A stretch of 60,622 nucleotides of DNA from a virus. A model generated the notes under the pieces. The model did no database searches. It was given only the letters and a program-made list of their open reading frames with translations, and had not been told where the DNA came from. Where the stretch lies: positions 1-60,622 of the IMG/VR virus record IMGVR_UViG_3300043395_002731. One strand, 5' to 3'. Below, piece by piece: positions 51,869-60,622 of the stretch; the stretch's first letter is position 1, and each line of letters begins with the position of its first letter. Made by a program: the position numbers and the translations under genes.

Positions 51869-54800
51869 ATGGCTAGAAAAGATATTATAGACACATACTA
51901 TTCGTTCACACCTTCTACAAGAACGATTGTGTTGAATCAAATAGTTCCACGTGAACGACTTGTGTTGATTACAAATGCCAATACCAACCAAGTAATTTTC
52001 AACTTTTCAGATCCAAATCTGAAGCTGACTTCTCACGCAATTGCACAGAATACTATCAGTGGTGCTGCAACGACTACACTTGTGCTGCAATATAACACAA
52101 CAGCAATGTCTGCTACAGATAAACTTCAAGTGATTGTTGATGACTTTGAAGAAACTTTCAAACCTTCAGAATTATATACTGATCCAGTAAATAAGTTTCG
52201 TGTATCTCAGCCTCAATCGTTAATTGATACCGATTTTGAATATGGTCAACAAGCAACTAAATGGGAAAGTGTTGGTTTGGTAAACAATCGTGCATATGCT
52301 TATCAAAACACAAGTGCGAATCTTCAAATTTCAATTGGTGGTCCAATTATTCCTACGGCAGTGGTTGTAAACTCAAACTCAAATATTGTAACTGTTTACA
52401 CTGCAAATACACCTCTTGTAAACACTCCGATTTTTGTTTCAGATACCACATGGGCACCATCTGAAGGTACCTTTATGGTTGATGCAGCACAACAAGGACA
52501 ATGGTTTAGATATGCGGCAAAACAACGTTACGTAAACACTGCGATTGGTTCAGCAAACTTAAACATTAATATACCAAATACTACATTCATTGCAAACGGT
52601 TCGATCTTTACACGTGCTAATATTCCATTATCAAACATTAATTTTATTAGCACGTTCTCAAATGGAACAGTAACAACAACGACTGCTCATGGTCTTTCAC
52701 TTGGCAATCAAATTGTTCTTCAAGGCACAGTAGCAGCAACTTCTGGTGCGCCTAATGGTACATTTACTGTTACTGGTGTTTATTCTAACACTGTATTCCG
52801 CATTGATGCAAACGTTGCTCCAGTAAGTGCAACAGGTATTACCTCTGGTGGTCAAGCAAACCTATTCTCTTCTGCACGTGGCACAGTTGTTCATCGTTCG
52901 TTTGATGGTGGTGTTGAATTCTCCACATCAGCAGAAGGACATAACAATCAATTGATTCGCCAGACACGCCGTTATTTCCGTTATCAGTCCGGTAAAGGCA
53001 TTCAAATGTCAACGGGCACAATGTTGAAGCCTCAATTGTCAGTTGATTCAATTACAAGTTCAGGTGCATTAGTAACTGTACGTACAAAGTATTCACACCA
53101 AATTCGTCCTAATGTAAACATTCAAATTGCGAATGCCGATCAATCAGCATACAATGGTACATTTAGTGTTCGTGATGTAATTGACCCCTATACTTTTACT
53201 TATGTTGCAAATAGCACACCTTCTACTGCTACAGCAACAGGACTTTATCGTTGCTCAATCAATAACTGGTTTGGTGCTTCAAATCGTGTAGGTATGTTTG
53301 ATGATCAAAATGGTATCTTCTTTGAATATGACGGACAACAATTGTATGCAGTTCGTCGTTCATCAACATATCAATTGTCTGGTTTTGTTTCAGCAAACGT
53401 TGCAAACACGATTGTAAATGGTATTACATACAACGGGGTTACAACCAAGTTCTCTACTGAACTTGCAGTTGGTGATTATGTTGTTATTAAAGGTATGTCA
53501 TATCGTGTAACTGAGATTTTATCTGATCAACAACTTTCAATTTCACCGGCATATCGTGGTGAAGTTCCAGCCGTACAAGCAGTAGCAACAAAAACTATTG
53601 ATTTTAGAATTCCACAATCACAATGGAACATTGATCGTTGTGATGGTACAGGACCTTCAGGTTATATTCTTGATCTGACTAAAATGCAAATGTTGTACCT
53701 TGATTATTCATGGTATGGTGCCGGATTTATTCGTTGGGGTTTCAGAACAACTGACGGTAATGTATATTATTGTCATAAGTTGGTCAACAATAATGTCAAC
53801 TATGAAGCATACATGCGTTCTGGTAACTTACCAGCAAGATATGAAACAAACACCTTTGCACCAAGAACAAGGCTCAATTCTACGTTACAAGCAGCAGACA
53901 CTTCATTAAACGTAGCAAATGCTTCTGGATTCCCAACAGCAGGTGTTTTACTGATTGAAGGTTGGGGTTCTACTGGTCTGAGTCAAAGAGAATATGTTTC
54001 GTATAACGGTATTACAAACAATTCACCTACTGGTTGGACATTTAACAACCTGCTTCGTGGTCAACAAGGTAATACAATCAACTGTATTATGACCACAGCA
54101 AACGCTACACTGAATCTTGCTCCTGGTTCAACCACAGTAGGTATTCAAGAAGGCATGTATGTAGTCAGTGCAAATATTCCTCAAGTGGCAGTCGTTCAGT
54201 CAATTGTACCTAATGTATCAATTCAATTGAGCATGGCACCGCAAATTGGTGGAACCGGTTTTGTTACATTTGCTCCAATGGCAAATGCCGCACAAACATT
54301 TACATTCTCTACAACAACACCAACAAACATTGAACTACACGCACCAGGTTATGCACCACGTATTTCACATTGGGGCACTTCGGTTATGATGGATGGTCGT
54401 TACGATGACGATAAATCGTTTGTGTTTACACAAGGTATGACTACATCTACAAACGTTTCGTCATCTTTCCCATCAGCACTACAAAGTTTCCGTATTGCAC
54501 CTTCAGTAAGTGCTGGTGTTTCTGGTGCGACTTTAGGCACCCGTGAAATTATCAATCGTATGCAAATGGTCTTACGACAGTTGGATTTGTTATCTGGCGG
54601 TGCATTCTTGATTCAAGTTGTTCTAAACGGACAAATTGCTAATGCAACTCCAACATGGACAAGTGTTGGTGGTTCAAGTCTTGTACAATATATTAATCAC
54701 ACCGCAAATACTGCTGTAACTGGTGGTGAAGTTATTTTTGCTGCATTTACAAATGCTTCTGGTGGTGCTTCAACATTTACTACAACATCTCTTGATTTAC

Positions 54801-54967
54801 CTTTGGTTCGTGATTTAGGTAATAGCATTTTAGGTGGCGGCACTTCTAATCCAACCACAAGTCCTTATCCAGATGGCCCGGATGTTGTAACAATTGTTGC
54901 TCGTAATATTGGCACACCTTTTGCACCAATTTTTAGTCGCCTATCATGGACAGAAGCACAAGCATAA
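51869..54967 (+). CDS. Large virion structural protein (1032 aa)
   Basis: It starts MARKDIIDTYYSFTPSTRTI and has KFRVSQPQSLIDTDFEYGQQ, then ATKWESVGLVNNRA, a block typical of a conserved marine T4-like structural protein. Later come VVHRSFDGGVEFSTSAEGH, FFEYDGQQLYAVRRSSTYQL, YGAGFIRWGFRTTDGNVYYC and HLA-like Ig stretches. The C-terminus has LDLLSGGAFLIQVVLNGQ. Probably a baseplate periphery or long fibre part. T4 counterpart not clear. Confidence 0.75.
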   Translation: MARKDIIDTYYSFTPSTRTIVLNQIVPRERLVLITNANTNQVIFNFSDPNLKLTSHAIAQNTISGAATTTLVLQYNTTAMSATDKLQVIVDDFEETFKPSELYTDPVNKFRVSQPQSLIDTDFEYGQQATKWESVGLVNNRAYAYQNTSANLQISIGGPIIPTAVVVNSNSNIVTVYTANTPLVNTPIFVSDTTWAPSEGTFMVDAAQQGQWFRYAAKQRYVNTAIGSANLNINIPNTTFIANGSIFTRANIPLSNINFISTFSNGTVTTTTAHGLSLGNQIVLQGTVAATSGAPNGTFTVTGVYSNTVFRIDANVAPVSATGITSGGQANLFSSARGTVVHRSFDGGVEFSTSAEGHNNQLIRQTRRYFRYQSGKGIQMSTGTMLKPQLSVDSITSSGALVTVRTKYSHQIRPNVNIQIANADQSAYNGTFSVRDVIDPYTFTYVANSTPSTATATGLYRCSINNWFGASNRVGMFDDQNGIFFEYDGQQLYAVRRSSTYQLSGFVSANVANTIVNGITYNGVTTKFSTELAVGDYVVIKGMSYRVTEILSDQQLSISPAYRGEVPAVQAVATKTIDFRIPQSQWNIDRCDGTGPSGYILDLTKMQMLYLDYSWYGAGFIRWGFRTTDGNVYYCHKLVNNNVNYEAYMRSGNLPARYETNTFAPRTRLNSTLQAADTSLNVANASGFPTAGVLLIEGWGSTGLSQREYVSYNGITNNSPTGWTFNNLLRGQQGNTINCIMTTANATLNLAPGSTTVGIQEGMYVVSANIPQVAVVQSIVPNVSIQLSMAPQIGGTGFVTFAPMANAAQTFTFSTTTPTNIELHAPGYAPRISHWGTSVMMDGRYDDDKSFVFTQGMTTSTNVSSSFPSALQSFRIAPSVSAGVSGATLGTREIINRMQMVLRQLDLLSGGAFLIQVVLNGQIANATPTWTSVGGSSLVQYINHTANTAVTGGEVIFAAFTNASGGASTFTTTSLDLPLVRDLGNSILGGGTSNPTTSPYPDGPDVVTIVARNIGTPFAPIFSRLSWTEAQA

Positions 54968-55612
54968 ATGCAAACTGTTACTACATTACCAATACTGCAA
55001 ACCGTCAGTGATGCAACAATTCACTATGTCGGTTTGCAGCCTGCAATATCTGGCAGAACAACAGCAGAATATGTTAATCGTAACATATCGTTTAGTCCTG
55101 CCTCAAATACTTTAAACATTGCAGTCAATGTAAACTTTTTGCCTAATGCAATCAATGGTGCAGCAATAGTTGATAATGGTATTACTTCAACCAAAATTGC
55201 TCCATTAACTAGGCTTATTGAGCAATCAAAAATAATTCCTGCTCAGTTAAGCGGTAATGTAAATATTGATTTACTTGAATCAACCATATATTATATAACT
55301 CAGTTTCCATCAGGAAACTTGACATTTAATCTTCGTGGTAATTCTACAATACCTCTTGATAGAATTTTAAACCCAGGACAATCAATTACCACAGCATTTT
55401 TGATATCTCAGAACGTTGCACAATATTCAGCAAATATTGCAATTGACGGAGTATATCAAGCAGCAAATACTAGATACTCTGGTAATGTAAGACCTGGATT
55501 TTCCTCAACGTTGGCTAGACCTATAGTTGATGTGTATTCAATTACTATTATTAAAGTTGATGCAAATTCATATACATTATTAAGTTCTAATACAATTTTT
55601 GGTTTAGGATAA
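54968..55612 (+). CDS. Structural protein with DxTVYY-type C-terminal domain
   Basis: A 214-residue protein. The C-terminal domain (GNVNIDLLESTIYYITQFPS, LTFNLRGNSTIPLDRILNPG, and YSITIIKVDANSYTLLSS) is also present in the protein at 55905 (GGNVNIDLQNNTVYFFSSN, VDVYSFNIIKTAANTYTILA). So the two share a module. The ATG follows the previous stop at once; there is no gap. Probably a fibre tip or connector. Confidence 0.6.
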   Translation: MQTVTTLPILQTVSDATIHYVGLQPAISGRTTAEYVNRNISFSPASNTLNIAVNVNFLPNAINGAAIVDNGITSTKIAPLTRLIEQSKIIPAQLSGNVNIDLLESTIYYITQFPSGNLTFNLRGNSTIPLDRILNPGQSITTAFLISQNVAQYSANIAIDGVYQAANTRYSGNVRPGFSSTLARPIVDVYSITIIKVDANSYTLLSSNTIFGLG

Positions 55613-55903
55613 ATGATTCAAAAAGTCCGTTCACCTCTCATTGGAACAACAAATATTACGGGCAACTTAATTGCTGGTGGTGCTGTTGCTAGTAATAATA
55701 TTGTTGTTTCTACAATTACTGGCAACTTGATTGCTAGTGGTGCTGTATCTGGTAATAACATTACGACAAATGCCATTCGTGGTAATAATATTGTCGCCGG
55801 CACAATTACAGGTAATTTAATCGCTAACAATGCTGTTTCTGGAAACAATATAGTATCACCTCCTGACATCTTTGATGATGTTTTCTTATTTGGAGGTATG
55901 TAA
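55613..55903 (+). CDS. Short repeat fibre protein (TGN/SGNNI family)
   Basis: A 96-residue protein made almost only of the repeats seen in the gene at 35450: TGNLIAGGAVASNNIVVSTI, TGNLIASGAVSGNNITTNAI and NNIVAGTITGNLIANNAVSG. It ends SPPDIFDDVFLFGGM, almost as in 35450. Lacking an N-terminal domain, it looks like a truncated or duplicated shaft. Confidence 0.6.
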   Translation: MIQKVRSPLIGTTNITGNLIAGGAVASNNIVVSTITGNLIASGAVSGNNITTNAIRGNNIVAGTITGNLIANNAVSGNNIVSPPDIFDDVFLFGGM

Positions 55904-55904
55904 T

Positions 55905-56642
55905 ATGCCAGAACAAAAAGTAGAATCGGGTCGTATAGCAGATGGTGCAATTCTTGGAAATAAAATTGCAACAAACGCCGTTCGTGGCAACAATATTGTT
56001 GCTGGTACAATTACTGGTAACTTGATTGCACCACAAACAATTACTGGTGATGACTTAGCCGATAACATTATTCGTGGTAATAATATTGTTGCTGGTACAA
56101 TTACTGGTAACTTGATTGCACCACAAACAATTACTGGTGATGATTTGGCGCCCAACAGTGTTCGTGCTAATAATATCGTAGCAGGTCAGGTCGCAGGTAA
56201 TACTCTTGCTGCAAATTTACAAATATCTTTGACACAAGTATTTGAAAGCGCCAATGTTTTCACAACAGCGGTTGGTGGCAATGTAAATATTGATTTACAA
56301 AATAATACAGTATATTTCTTTTCTTCAAATACTACTGCAAATGTAACTTTCAATCTAAGAGCAAATACACAAAATACTTTAGATTCACAATTGTCTATAG
56401 GACAATCAGTCACCACGGCAATTTTGTTGAAACAAGGTGCGACAAGATATCGTGCAAATGTATATGTTGATGGTGTGTTACAAGTTCCTTTTTATTTGGG
56501 CAATTCTGCACCATCTTTTGCAACAACGCAACAAGAATCTGTTGATGTATATTCTTTTAATATTATAAAAACGGCAGCAAATACATATACTATATTAGCA
56601 GCAAACTCTAATTTTCAAAAAGCAATAAACCAAAACCCATAA
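55905..56642 (+). CDS. Repeat fibre protein with tip domain
   Basis: A 245-residue protein. Residues 1-95 are repeats (NAVRGNNIVAGTITGNLIAP, QTITGDDLA). Residues about 115-240 are the tip domain also found in the protein at 54968. ATG 55905 follows TGGAGG at 55890-55896. Two successive repeats of 90 bases are almost identical. It combines the shaft of one neighbour with the tip of another. Confidence 0.65.
   Translation: MPEQKVESGRIADGAILGNKIATNAVRGNNIVAGTITGNLIAPQTITGDDLADNIIRGNNIVAGTITGNLIAPQTITGDDLAPNSVRANNIVAGQVAGNTLAANLQISLTQVFESANVFTTAVGGNVNIDLQNNTVYFFSSNTTANVTFNLRANTQNTLDSQLSIGQSVTTAILLKQGATRYRANVYVDGVLQVPFYLGNSAPSFATTQQESVDVYSFNIIKTAANTYTILAANSNFQKAINQNP
55993..56143 (+). repeat. Near-perfect 90-base direct repeat
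   Basis: The 61 bases at 55993-56053 recur at 56083-56143 without change; the period is 90 bases (30 codons). The repeat lies within the fibre gene and resembles DNA at 42040-42220 and 55775-55840. It may promote recombination. Confidence 0.85.
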
Positions 56643-56646
56643 CATC

Positions 56647-57597
56647 ATGACTATTTCAACTAGACAACAATTTAAAGATTATTGCTTACGCCGACTTGGT
56701 TGGCCAGTTATTGAAATTAACGTTGATGATGATCAAGTAGATGATCGTATTGATGATGCATTAAATTTTTGGCGTGATTATCATTTTGATGGAACAGAAA
56801 AACTGTTCATGAAACATCAAATTACACAAGAAGATATTAATCGTAAGTGGATTTACTGTCCTGATGCTGTGCAATTTGTCACTGGTATTTTTCCATTTGA
56901 TCAATCTAATGCGTCAATCAACATGTTTGATTTGCGTTATCAGTTACGTCTGCACGATTTATATGACTTTACTTCGGTATCATATGTGTCCTATGAAATC
57001 ACAATGCAGCATCTACGTACATTGAATTTGCTATTTTCTGGTACACCACAGTTTAGATTCAATCGTCATCAAAATAAAGTGTTTCTTGACATTGATTGGA
57101 CAAGAGATGTGCAACCTGGTGATTGGGTTGTCGTTGAGTGTTATCGTACAATTCGACCAGAGACAGTTGTATTGACAGGTACAGTTACAGGTTCACCATC
57201 TTCAAATACCATTACTGGATATGGCACAAAATTTGATCAAGAAATTGTACCGTTTGACTTCATTACTATTGGCACAGAATCAAAACAAGTTGGTAATATT
57301 GAATCTCCTACAAGTTTAACATTAGTAGGACCACCAACGCTGACACATAACAATTCAGCAATTCAAATTGAAGGTACCACTGATGTATGGAACGACCGTT
57401 TTCTGAAACAATTAGCCACAGCAAAAATCAAACAACAGTGGGGCAATAACCTTAAAAAGTTTGAAGGTATTCAAATGCCAGGTGGTGTAACACTCAATGG
57501 TCAAAAGATTTATGATGAAGCAACAGAAGAAATTAAAGAGATGGAAGAACAAATCTACATGATGGGTTCTCTACCATCAGAAATCTTTACTGGATAA
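56647..57597 (+). CDS. gp13: Neck protein gp13
   Basis: A 316-residue protein (T4 309) with FKDYCLRRLGWPVIEINVDD, DRIDDALNFWRDYHFDG, FMKHQITQEDINRKWIYCPD and NDRFLKQLATAKIKQQWGNN. This is the gp13 pattern. With gp14 it forms the neck that seals the head and joins the tail. The stop TAA overlaps the ATG of the endonuclease by one base, an arrangement expected for gp13-gp14. Confidence 0.93.
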   Translation: MTISTRQQFKDYCLRRLGWPVIEINVDDDQVDDRIDDALNFWRDYHFDGTEKLFMKHQITQEDINRKWIYCPDAVQFVTGIFPFDQSNASINMFDLRYQLRLHDLYDFTSVSYVSYEITMQHLRTLNLLFSGTPQFRFNRHQNKVFLDIDWTRDVQPGDWVVVECYRTIRPETVVLTGTVTGSPSSNTITGYGTKFDQEIVPFDFITIGTESKQVGNIESPTSLTLVGPPTLTHNNSAIQIEGTTDVWNDRFLKQLATAKIKQQWGNNLKKFEGIQMPGGVTLNGQKIYDEATEEIKEMEEQIYMMGSLPSEIFTG

Positions 57598-58181
57598 TGG
57601 CTACTAAAACATATAAGATTTATAAATGCACTAATAATGTAAATGGAAAAGTTTACATTGGTTACACACATAAATCTTTAGAGAAAAGAATTATTGAACA
57701 TAAAAGTTGCTCAAAAAAAGGAAGTCATTATTTATTACATAAAGCCATTCAAAAATATGGTAATGATGTTTTTTCTTGGGAAGTCATTTTTGAATCACAA
57801 GATAAAAAATATCTTTTGGAAGAAATGGAAACATTTTTTATAAAAGAAAACAATTCTTATTTTGAAAATGGTTGTGGTTATAATATGACTCATGGTGGTC
57901 AAGGTGGTATGACTGATAAAAATCATAGTGAAGAGACAAAAAAGAAACTAAAAATTGCCAGAAATAATAGAAATGTGGAACCTATGTTGGGTAAAAAACA
58001 CAGTGATGAAACCAAACAAAAAATGAGTTTAGTTAGATTTAATAATCCTAAAAAGATCGCACAAGCACAGTACGCTGGAAAAAAATCAGCGAAAAAACGC
58101 AAAAATGATCCGGCTTATAAAGCACAACAATCTAAAAGAATTAAAGAATGGTGGGCTTCAAGAAAGGCGATAGGTAACTAA
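57597..58181 (+). CDS. GIY-YIG homing endonuclease inserted at the gp13/gp14 junction
   Basis: A 194-residue protein with KIYKCTNNVNGKVYIGYTHKS (K-I-Y at 7-9, Y-I-G at 20-22) and EKRIIEHK, a middle E (EEMETFF) and two NUMOD3-type helices (HSEETKKKLKIARNN; HSDETKQKMSLVRF). The tail is very basic (KKSAKKRKNDPAYKAQQSKR). The protein begins MATK, as gp14 would begin (MATN). Codon usage appears more AAA-rich than in its neighbours. It is a mobile Seg-like gene. Confidence 0.92.
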   Translation: MATKTYKIYKCTNNVNGKVYIGYTHKSLEKRIIEHKSCSKKGSHYLLHKAIQKYGNDVFSWEVIFESQDKKYLLEEMETFFIKENNSYFENGCGYNMTHGGQGGMTDKNHSEETKKKLKIARNNRNVEPMLGKKHSDETKQKMSLVRFNNPKKIAQAQYAGKKSAKKRKNDPAYKAQQSKRIKEWWASRKAIGN

Positions 58182-58182
58182 A

Positions 58183-59085
58183 ATCGCCACAAACTTCTAT
58201 TTTAATAATTTTCCAAGCAGACTTGCAGATGCTCCGATTACTCCTGAGCAACTGCTGGTTGAAGACTTGGTAATTGAAGCACTTAAAATTTATGGGCTAG
58301 ATGTCTATTATTTGCCACGCACAACACGTGACCAGGTAGATTACCTTTTTGGTGAAGATCCACTCAAACAATATTTGACCGCACATGCCATTGAGATGTA
58401 CCTTGAAAATGTTTCGGGGTTTGATGGCGAACAAGATTTTATATCTAAATTTGGCTTAGAAATTCGTGATGAAGTCACCATGCTTATATCACGACTAAGA
58501 TTTAGATATACAGTTAATGGCTACACAAGACCACGTGAAGGTGATTTAGTTTATGTGCCAATGACCACAAGTTTTTTTGAAATTACTAGTGTGGAATCTG
58601 AAAACGATCAAGCAATGTTTTATACATTAGGCCGTGGTCGTGGTGGTAATGTATATGTCTATGCTTTAAGAATGAAACAGTTTTACTTTTCCAATGAAAT
58701 TATTGAAACAGGTATCGCAGAAATTGATAATAGTATTCGTAATTACTACCCAAGACTACGTATTTCTTTAGGTTCAGGTTCAGGTAAATTTGTAAATGAT
58801 GAGATTGTGTATCAAGGTTCAAATGTTTCTTCAGCAACAGCACAAGCGTTAGTTTATGATTTTCAACCAAATTCATATATTGATGTTTATCGTATGCAAG
58901 GTGACTTTACAGCGTCAGCCAATGTAAAAGGTAATACAAGTTCTGCACAGTGGACAGTTACACTTGCATCGGATGCACCAGTTCAAAACACAGCATTTGA
59001 AGACATCATTGACAATGCACGTATTGAAGCAGCAAGTGATGGTATCATTGACTTTACGGAAGTTAATCCGTTTGGAGAACCGTAA
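58183..59085 (+). CDS. gp14: Neck protein gp14 without canonical start codon
   Basis: From 58183 the frame reads (I)ATNFYFNNFPSRLADAPITPEQ, then LLVEDLVIEALKIYGLDVYY and LPRTTRDQVDYLFGEDPL. This is the gp14 N-terminus, but the first codon is ATC where ATG is expected. TAG lies four codons upstream and no ATG, GTG or TTG occurs before the TTG at 58267, which would remove 28 conserved residues. AGGT at 58173-58175 lies near. The rest (300 residues; T4 256) has LSARPREGDLVYVP-like and FYTLGRGRGGNVYVY blocks. Translation may use ATC inefficiently. Sequencing error is possible. Confidence 0.85.
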   Translation: MATNFYFNNFPSRLADAPITPEQLLVEDLVIEALKIYGLDVYYLPRTTRDQVDYLFGEDPLKQYLTAHAIEMYLENVSGFDGEQDFISKFGLEIRDEVTMLISRLRFRYTVNGYTRPREGDLVYVPMTTSFFEITSVESENDQAMFYTLGRGRGGNVYVYALRMKQFYFSNEIIETGIAEIDNSIRNYYPRLRISLGSGSGKFVNDEIVYQGSNVSSATAQALVYDFQPNSYIDVYRMQGDFTASANVKGNTSSAQWTVTLASDAPVQNTAFEDIIDNARIEAASDGIIDFTEVNPFGEP

Positions 59086-60083
59086 TGTTAGGTAATGCAC
59101 AATTTTATCATCGCACCATTCGTAAAATGGTTGTTGTGTTTGGCACAATGTTTAATGATCTTGAGATTGTTCGTTATACACAATCAGGTTCACCAAAAGA
59201 AAAACTTAAAGTGCCGTTGTCGTATGGACCCAAAGAAAGATATTTGACACAGATTACTTCTGATCCGAATCTTATTAAGTCAGTCAATTCTGTGATACCA
59301 AGAATGTCATTTAATCTTGACAGTCTTGAATATGATTCCAGCCGTAAACAGATTTCTACATTACAGAACTTTGCAGCAGCAACAAATACTGGTGTAGCGA
59401 CACAATATCTTCCTGTGCCTTACAATTTTGAATTTAGTTTATCAATATATGTTCGTAATACAGAAGACGGCACACAAATACTAGAACAAATTTTGCCGTT
59501 TTTTACGCCAGACTTTAGTGTTGTGGTAGATTTTATACCTGCAATGAATCAAAAATATACTGTACCAATCATACTCAACTCTGTTGCATCTACAGTTGAA
59601 TATGAAGGTGGTATGTCTGACGGCACAACAAGAATTATTGTATGGGATTTGACGTTTACTGCTAAAAGTTTCATCTGGCCACCAGTCAAATCTGGCAAGA
59701 TTATTAATCAGGCAAATACAAATGTCAATATCGACCTTACATCTAAGTTGATACAAAAAGTCTATGTTGATTATGCCAATGGTAATAATGTATATACCAC
59801 TGGTGAAACAATTCGTGACACTGCTAATGGATTCTTTGGTACAGTGGAATACTTCAGTAATACTTCACTTGGTACACTTGTTATCACAGGTGGCAATGAG
59901 TACATTAAACCAGGATATACATTAATTGGTGATTACTCAGGTGCAAAATACAATGTGGCCACACTTGATGTAACATCAATCAATGCCGCTGCGGTAATCA
60001 CTGAACCCACACCGACAACTGCTGCACCACCCGCTGATTTTGGATTTACCGAAACAATTAAAGAATGGCCAGATACATTATGA
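59085..60083 (+). CDS. gp15: Tail completion / sheath terminator gp15
   Basis: A 332-residue protein (T4 272) with FYHRTIRKMVVVFGTMFNDL, KVPLSYGPKERYLTQ, VIPRMSFNLDSLEYDSSRK, LPVPYNFEFSLSIYVRNTED and QILPFFTPDFSVVVDFIP. This is the gp15 pattern. It caps the tail tube and sheath before head joining. The start overlaps gp14 by one base. The C-terminus beyond residue 210 is an extra beta-rich segment with TAAPPADFGFTE. Confidence 0.92.
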   Translation: MLGNAQFYHRTIRKMVVVFGTMFNDLEIVRYTQSGSPKEKLKVPLSYGPKERYLTQITSDPNLIKSVNSVIPRMSFNLDSLEYDSSRKQISTLQNFAAATNTGVATQYLPVPYNFEFSLSIYVRNTEDGTQILEQILPFFTPDFSVVVDFIPAMNQKYTVPIILNSVASTVEYEGGMSDGTTRIIVWDLTFTAKSFIWPPVKSGKIINQANTNVNIDLTSKLIQKVYVDYANGNNVYTTGETIRDTANGFFGTVEYFSNTSLGTLVITGGNEYIKPGYTLIGDYSGAKYNVATLDVTSINAAAVITEPTPTTAAPPADFGFTETIKEWPDTL

Positions 60084-60481
60084 AAAAACTAAACAAAAAC
60101 TTGTCAGAGATTTTTGATGTTGAGCCTATTGAAGAAAAAACAATAGAAACATTGCCTGTTATTGTGGAGGATTCTACTAATCAAATTGATTCTGATGCTG
60201 AATTTGCTCGTACCAATATGCGTTCATTAATTGATAATGGTAACCGAGCATTGTCTGAACTGGCATCCGTAGCGAATCAGTCAGAATCACCAAGAGCATA
60301 TGAAGTCTTAGCCACAATGATGAAAAATCTGGCTGAGATGAATAAAGATTTATTAGAACTTCAGAAGCGTAAAAAAGAACTTGCACCTCAATCAGAATCT
60401 AGTAAAAGTGTCAGTATAGATAAAGCAGTATTTGTTGGAAGTACAAACGAGTTACTTAAAATGATTAAAGGAAATAAATAA
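60080..60481 (+). CDS. gp16: Small terminase subunit gp16
   Basis: A 133-residue protein, MKKLNKNLSEIFDVEPIEEK, then FARTNMRSLIDNGNRALSEL and SPRAYEVLATMMKNLAEMNK with a coiled-coil LLELQKRKKEL, as in T4 gp16 (164). It recognises DNA for packaging. The ATG at 60080 overlaps the gp15 stop (ATGA); an in-frame ATG 15 bases earlier is less likely. Confidence 0.88.
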   Translation: MKKLNKNLSEIFDVEPIEEKTIETLPVIVEDSTNQIDSDAEFARTNMRSLIDNGNRALSELASVANQSESPRAYEVLATMMKNLAEMNKDLLELQKRKKELAPQSESSKSVSIDKAVFVGSTNELLKMIKGNK

Positions 60482-60485
60482 AATT

Positions 60486-60622
60486 ATGGAACAACTAATC
60501 GAACAAATGAAAGTCATCTTAGGTACAAACTTTGCTTTGTACTTTAAAGCACATACTTTTCATTGGAATGTAGAGGGTCCCGACTTTGCACAATATCATG
60601 GTTTCTTAGGAGACTTTTATGA
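60486..60622 (+). CDS. Dps-like ferritin, N-terminal part (cut by window end)
   Basis: The 45 residues seen are MEQLIEQMKVILGTNFALYF, KAHTFHWNVEGPDFAQYHGF and LGDFY. HWN followed by a His 12 positions after the first His is the Dps ferroxidase signature. The acidic residue that should stand four positions after the second His is Gly here, with Asp one place later. Dps proteins store iron and protect DNA. It follows gp16 by four bases, in the position where gp17 would be expected. Confidence 0.75.
   Translation, partial: MEQLIEQMKVILGTNFALYFKAHTFHWNVEGPDFAQYHGFLGDFY

Noticed and set aside
35450-56642. Invertible fibre switch
   Set aside because: The repeats are all in the same direction and no invertase gene is seen in the window.
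58267-58269. TTG as real start of gp14
   Set aside because: It would drop 28 residues that look like the conserved gp14 N-terminus and has no good ribosome binding site.

Overview
This window is the structural half, plus part of the accessory region, of an AT-rich T4-like myovirus genome, probably from an aquatic (marine type) bacteriophage. The evidence is a nearly complete T4-type baseplate, tail and neck set: gp4, gp48, gp53, gp27-like and gp5-like hub and spike, gp25, gp6, gp8, gp13, gp14, gp15 and gp16. The late-transcription coactivator gp33, helicase loader gp59 and ssDNA-binding protein gp32 lie in the T4 order 33-59-32. Many other genes resemble families I know from marine T4-like phages of cyanobacteria and SAR11-type hosts. 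A circularly permuted (two-piece) tmRNA hints at an alphaproteobacterial host, since that architecture is typical of alphaproteobacteria, some betaproteobacteria and cyanobacteria; this is inference. No integrase or repressor is visible, so the phage looks lytic.

Layout. Positions 1-2475 hold the end of one tail-fibre cassette: a glycine-rich fibre cut by the window edge, small accessory genes and a cupin. From 2513 to 12660 there are mostly small accessory genes: a 2OG-Fe(II) oxygenase, a SWIM zinc-finger protein, membrane protein and lipoprotein genes, a PD-(D/E)XK exonuclease, an antisense GIY-YIG endonuclease, the tmRNA, and a secreted SleB-type cell-wall hydrolase. Three sigma70-like promoters lie between 3409 and 4271; two would give nearly leaderless mRNAs. 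The 33-59-HAD-32 block ends at a strong terminator at 13567. A minus-strand block (13589-18373) encodes the tape measure protein, its gp26-type assembly chaperone with a probable programmed -1 frameshift, a gp54-like tube initiator, an unnamed conserved protein and the gp4 head-completion nuclease. From 18407 to 34656 the plus strand carries the baseplate operon.

Positions 34653-56642 are a very large adhesion region. It holds many paralogous small fibre proteins with TGN/SGNNI-type repeats, a 1420-residue fibre with two predicted beta-propellers, a second glycine-rich fibre cassette, a 1756-residue protein of ANAAF-type repeats, and a 1032-residue structural protein. The neck and terminase genes 13-14-15-16 follow. 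A GIY-YIG endonuclease sits exactly at the gp14 start and appears to have taken its ATG. The window ends in a Dps-like ferritin gene.

The items most worth checking are the phage-borne two-piece tmRNA (8790-9040), the -1 frameshift site TTTTTTC with an upstream Shine-Dalgarno-like element (15876-15896), and the start-codon capture at gp14 (57597-58185).
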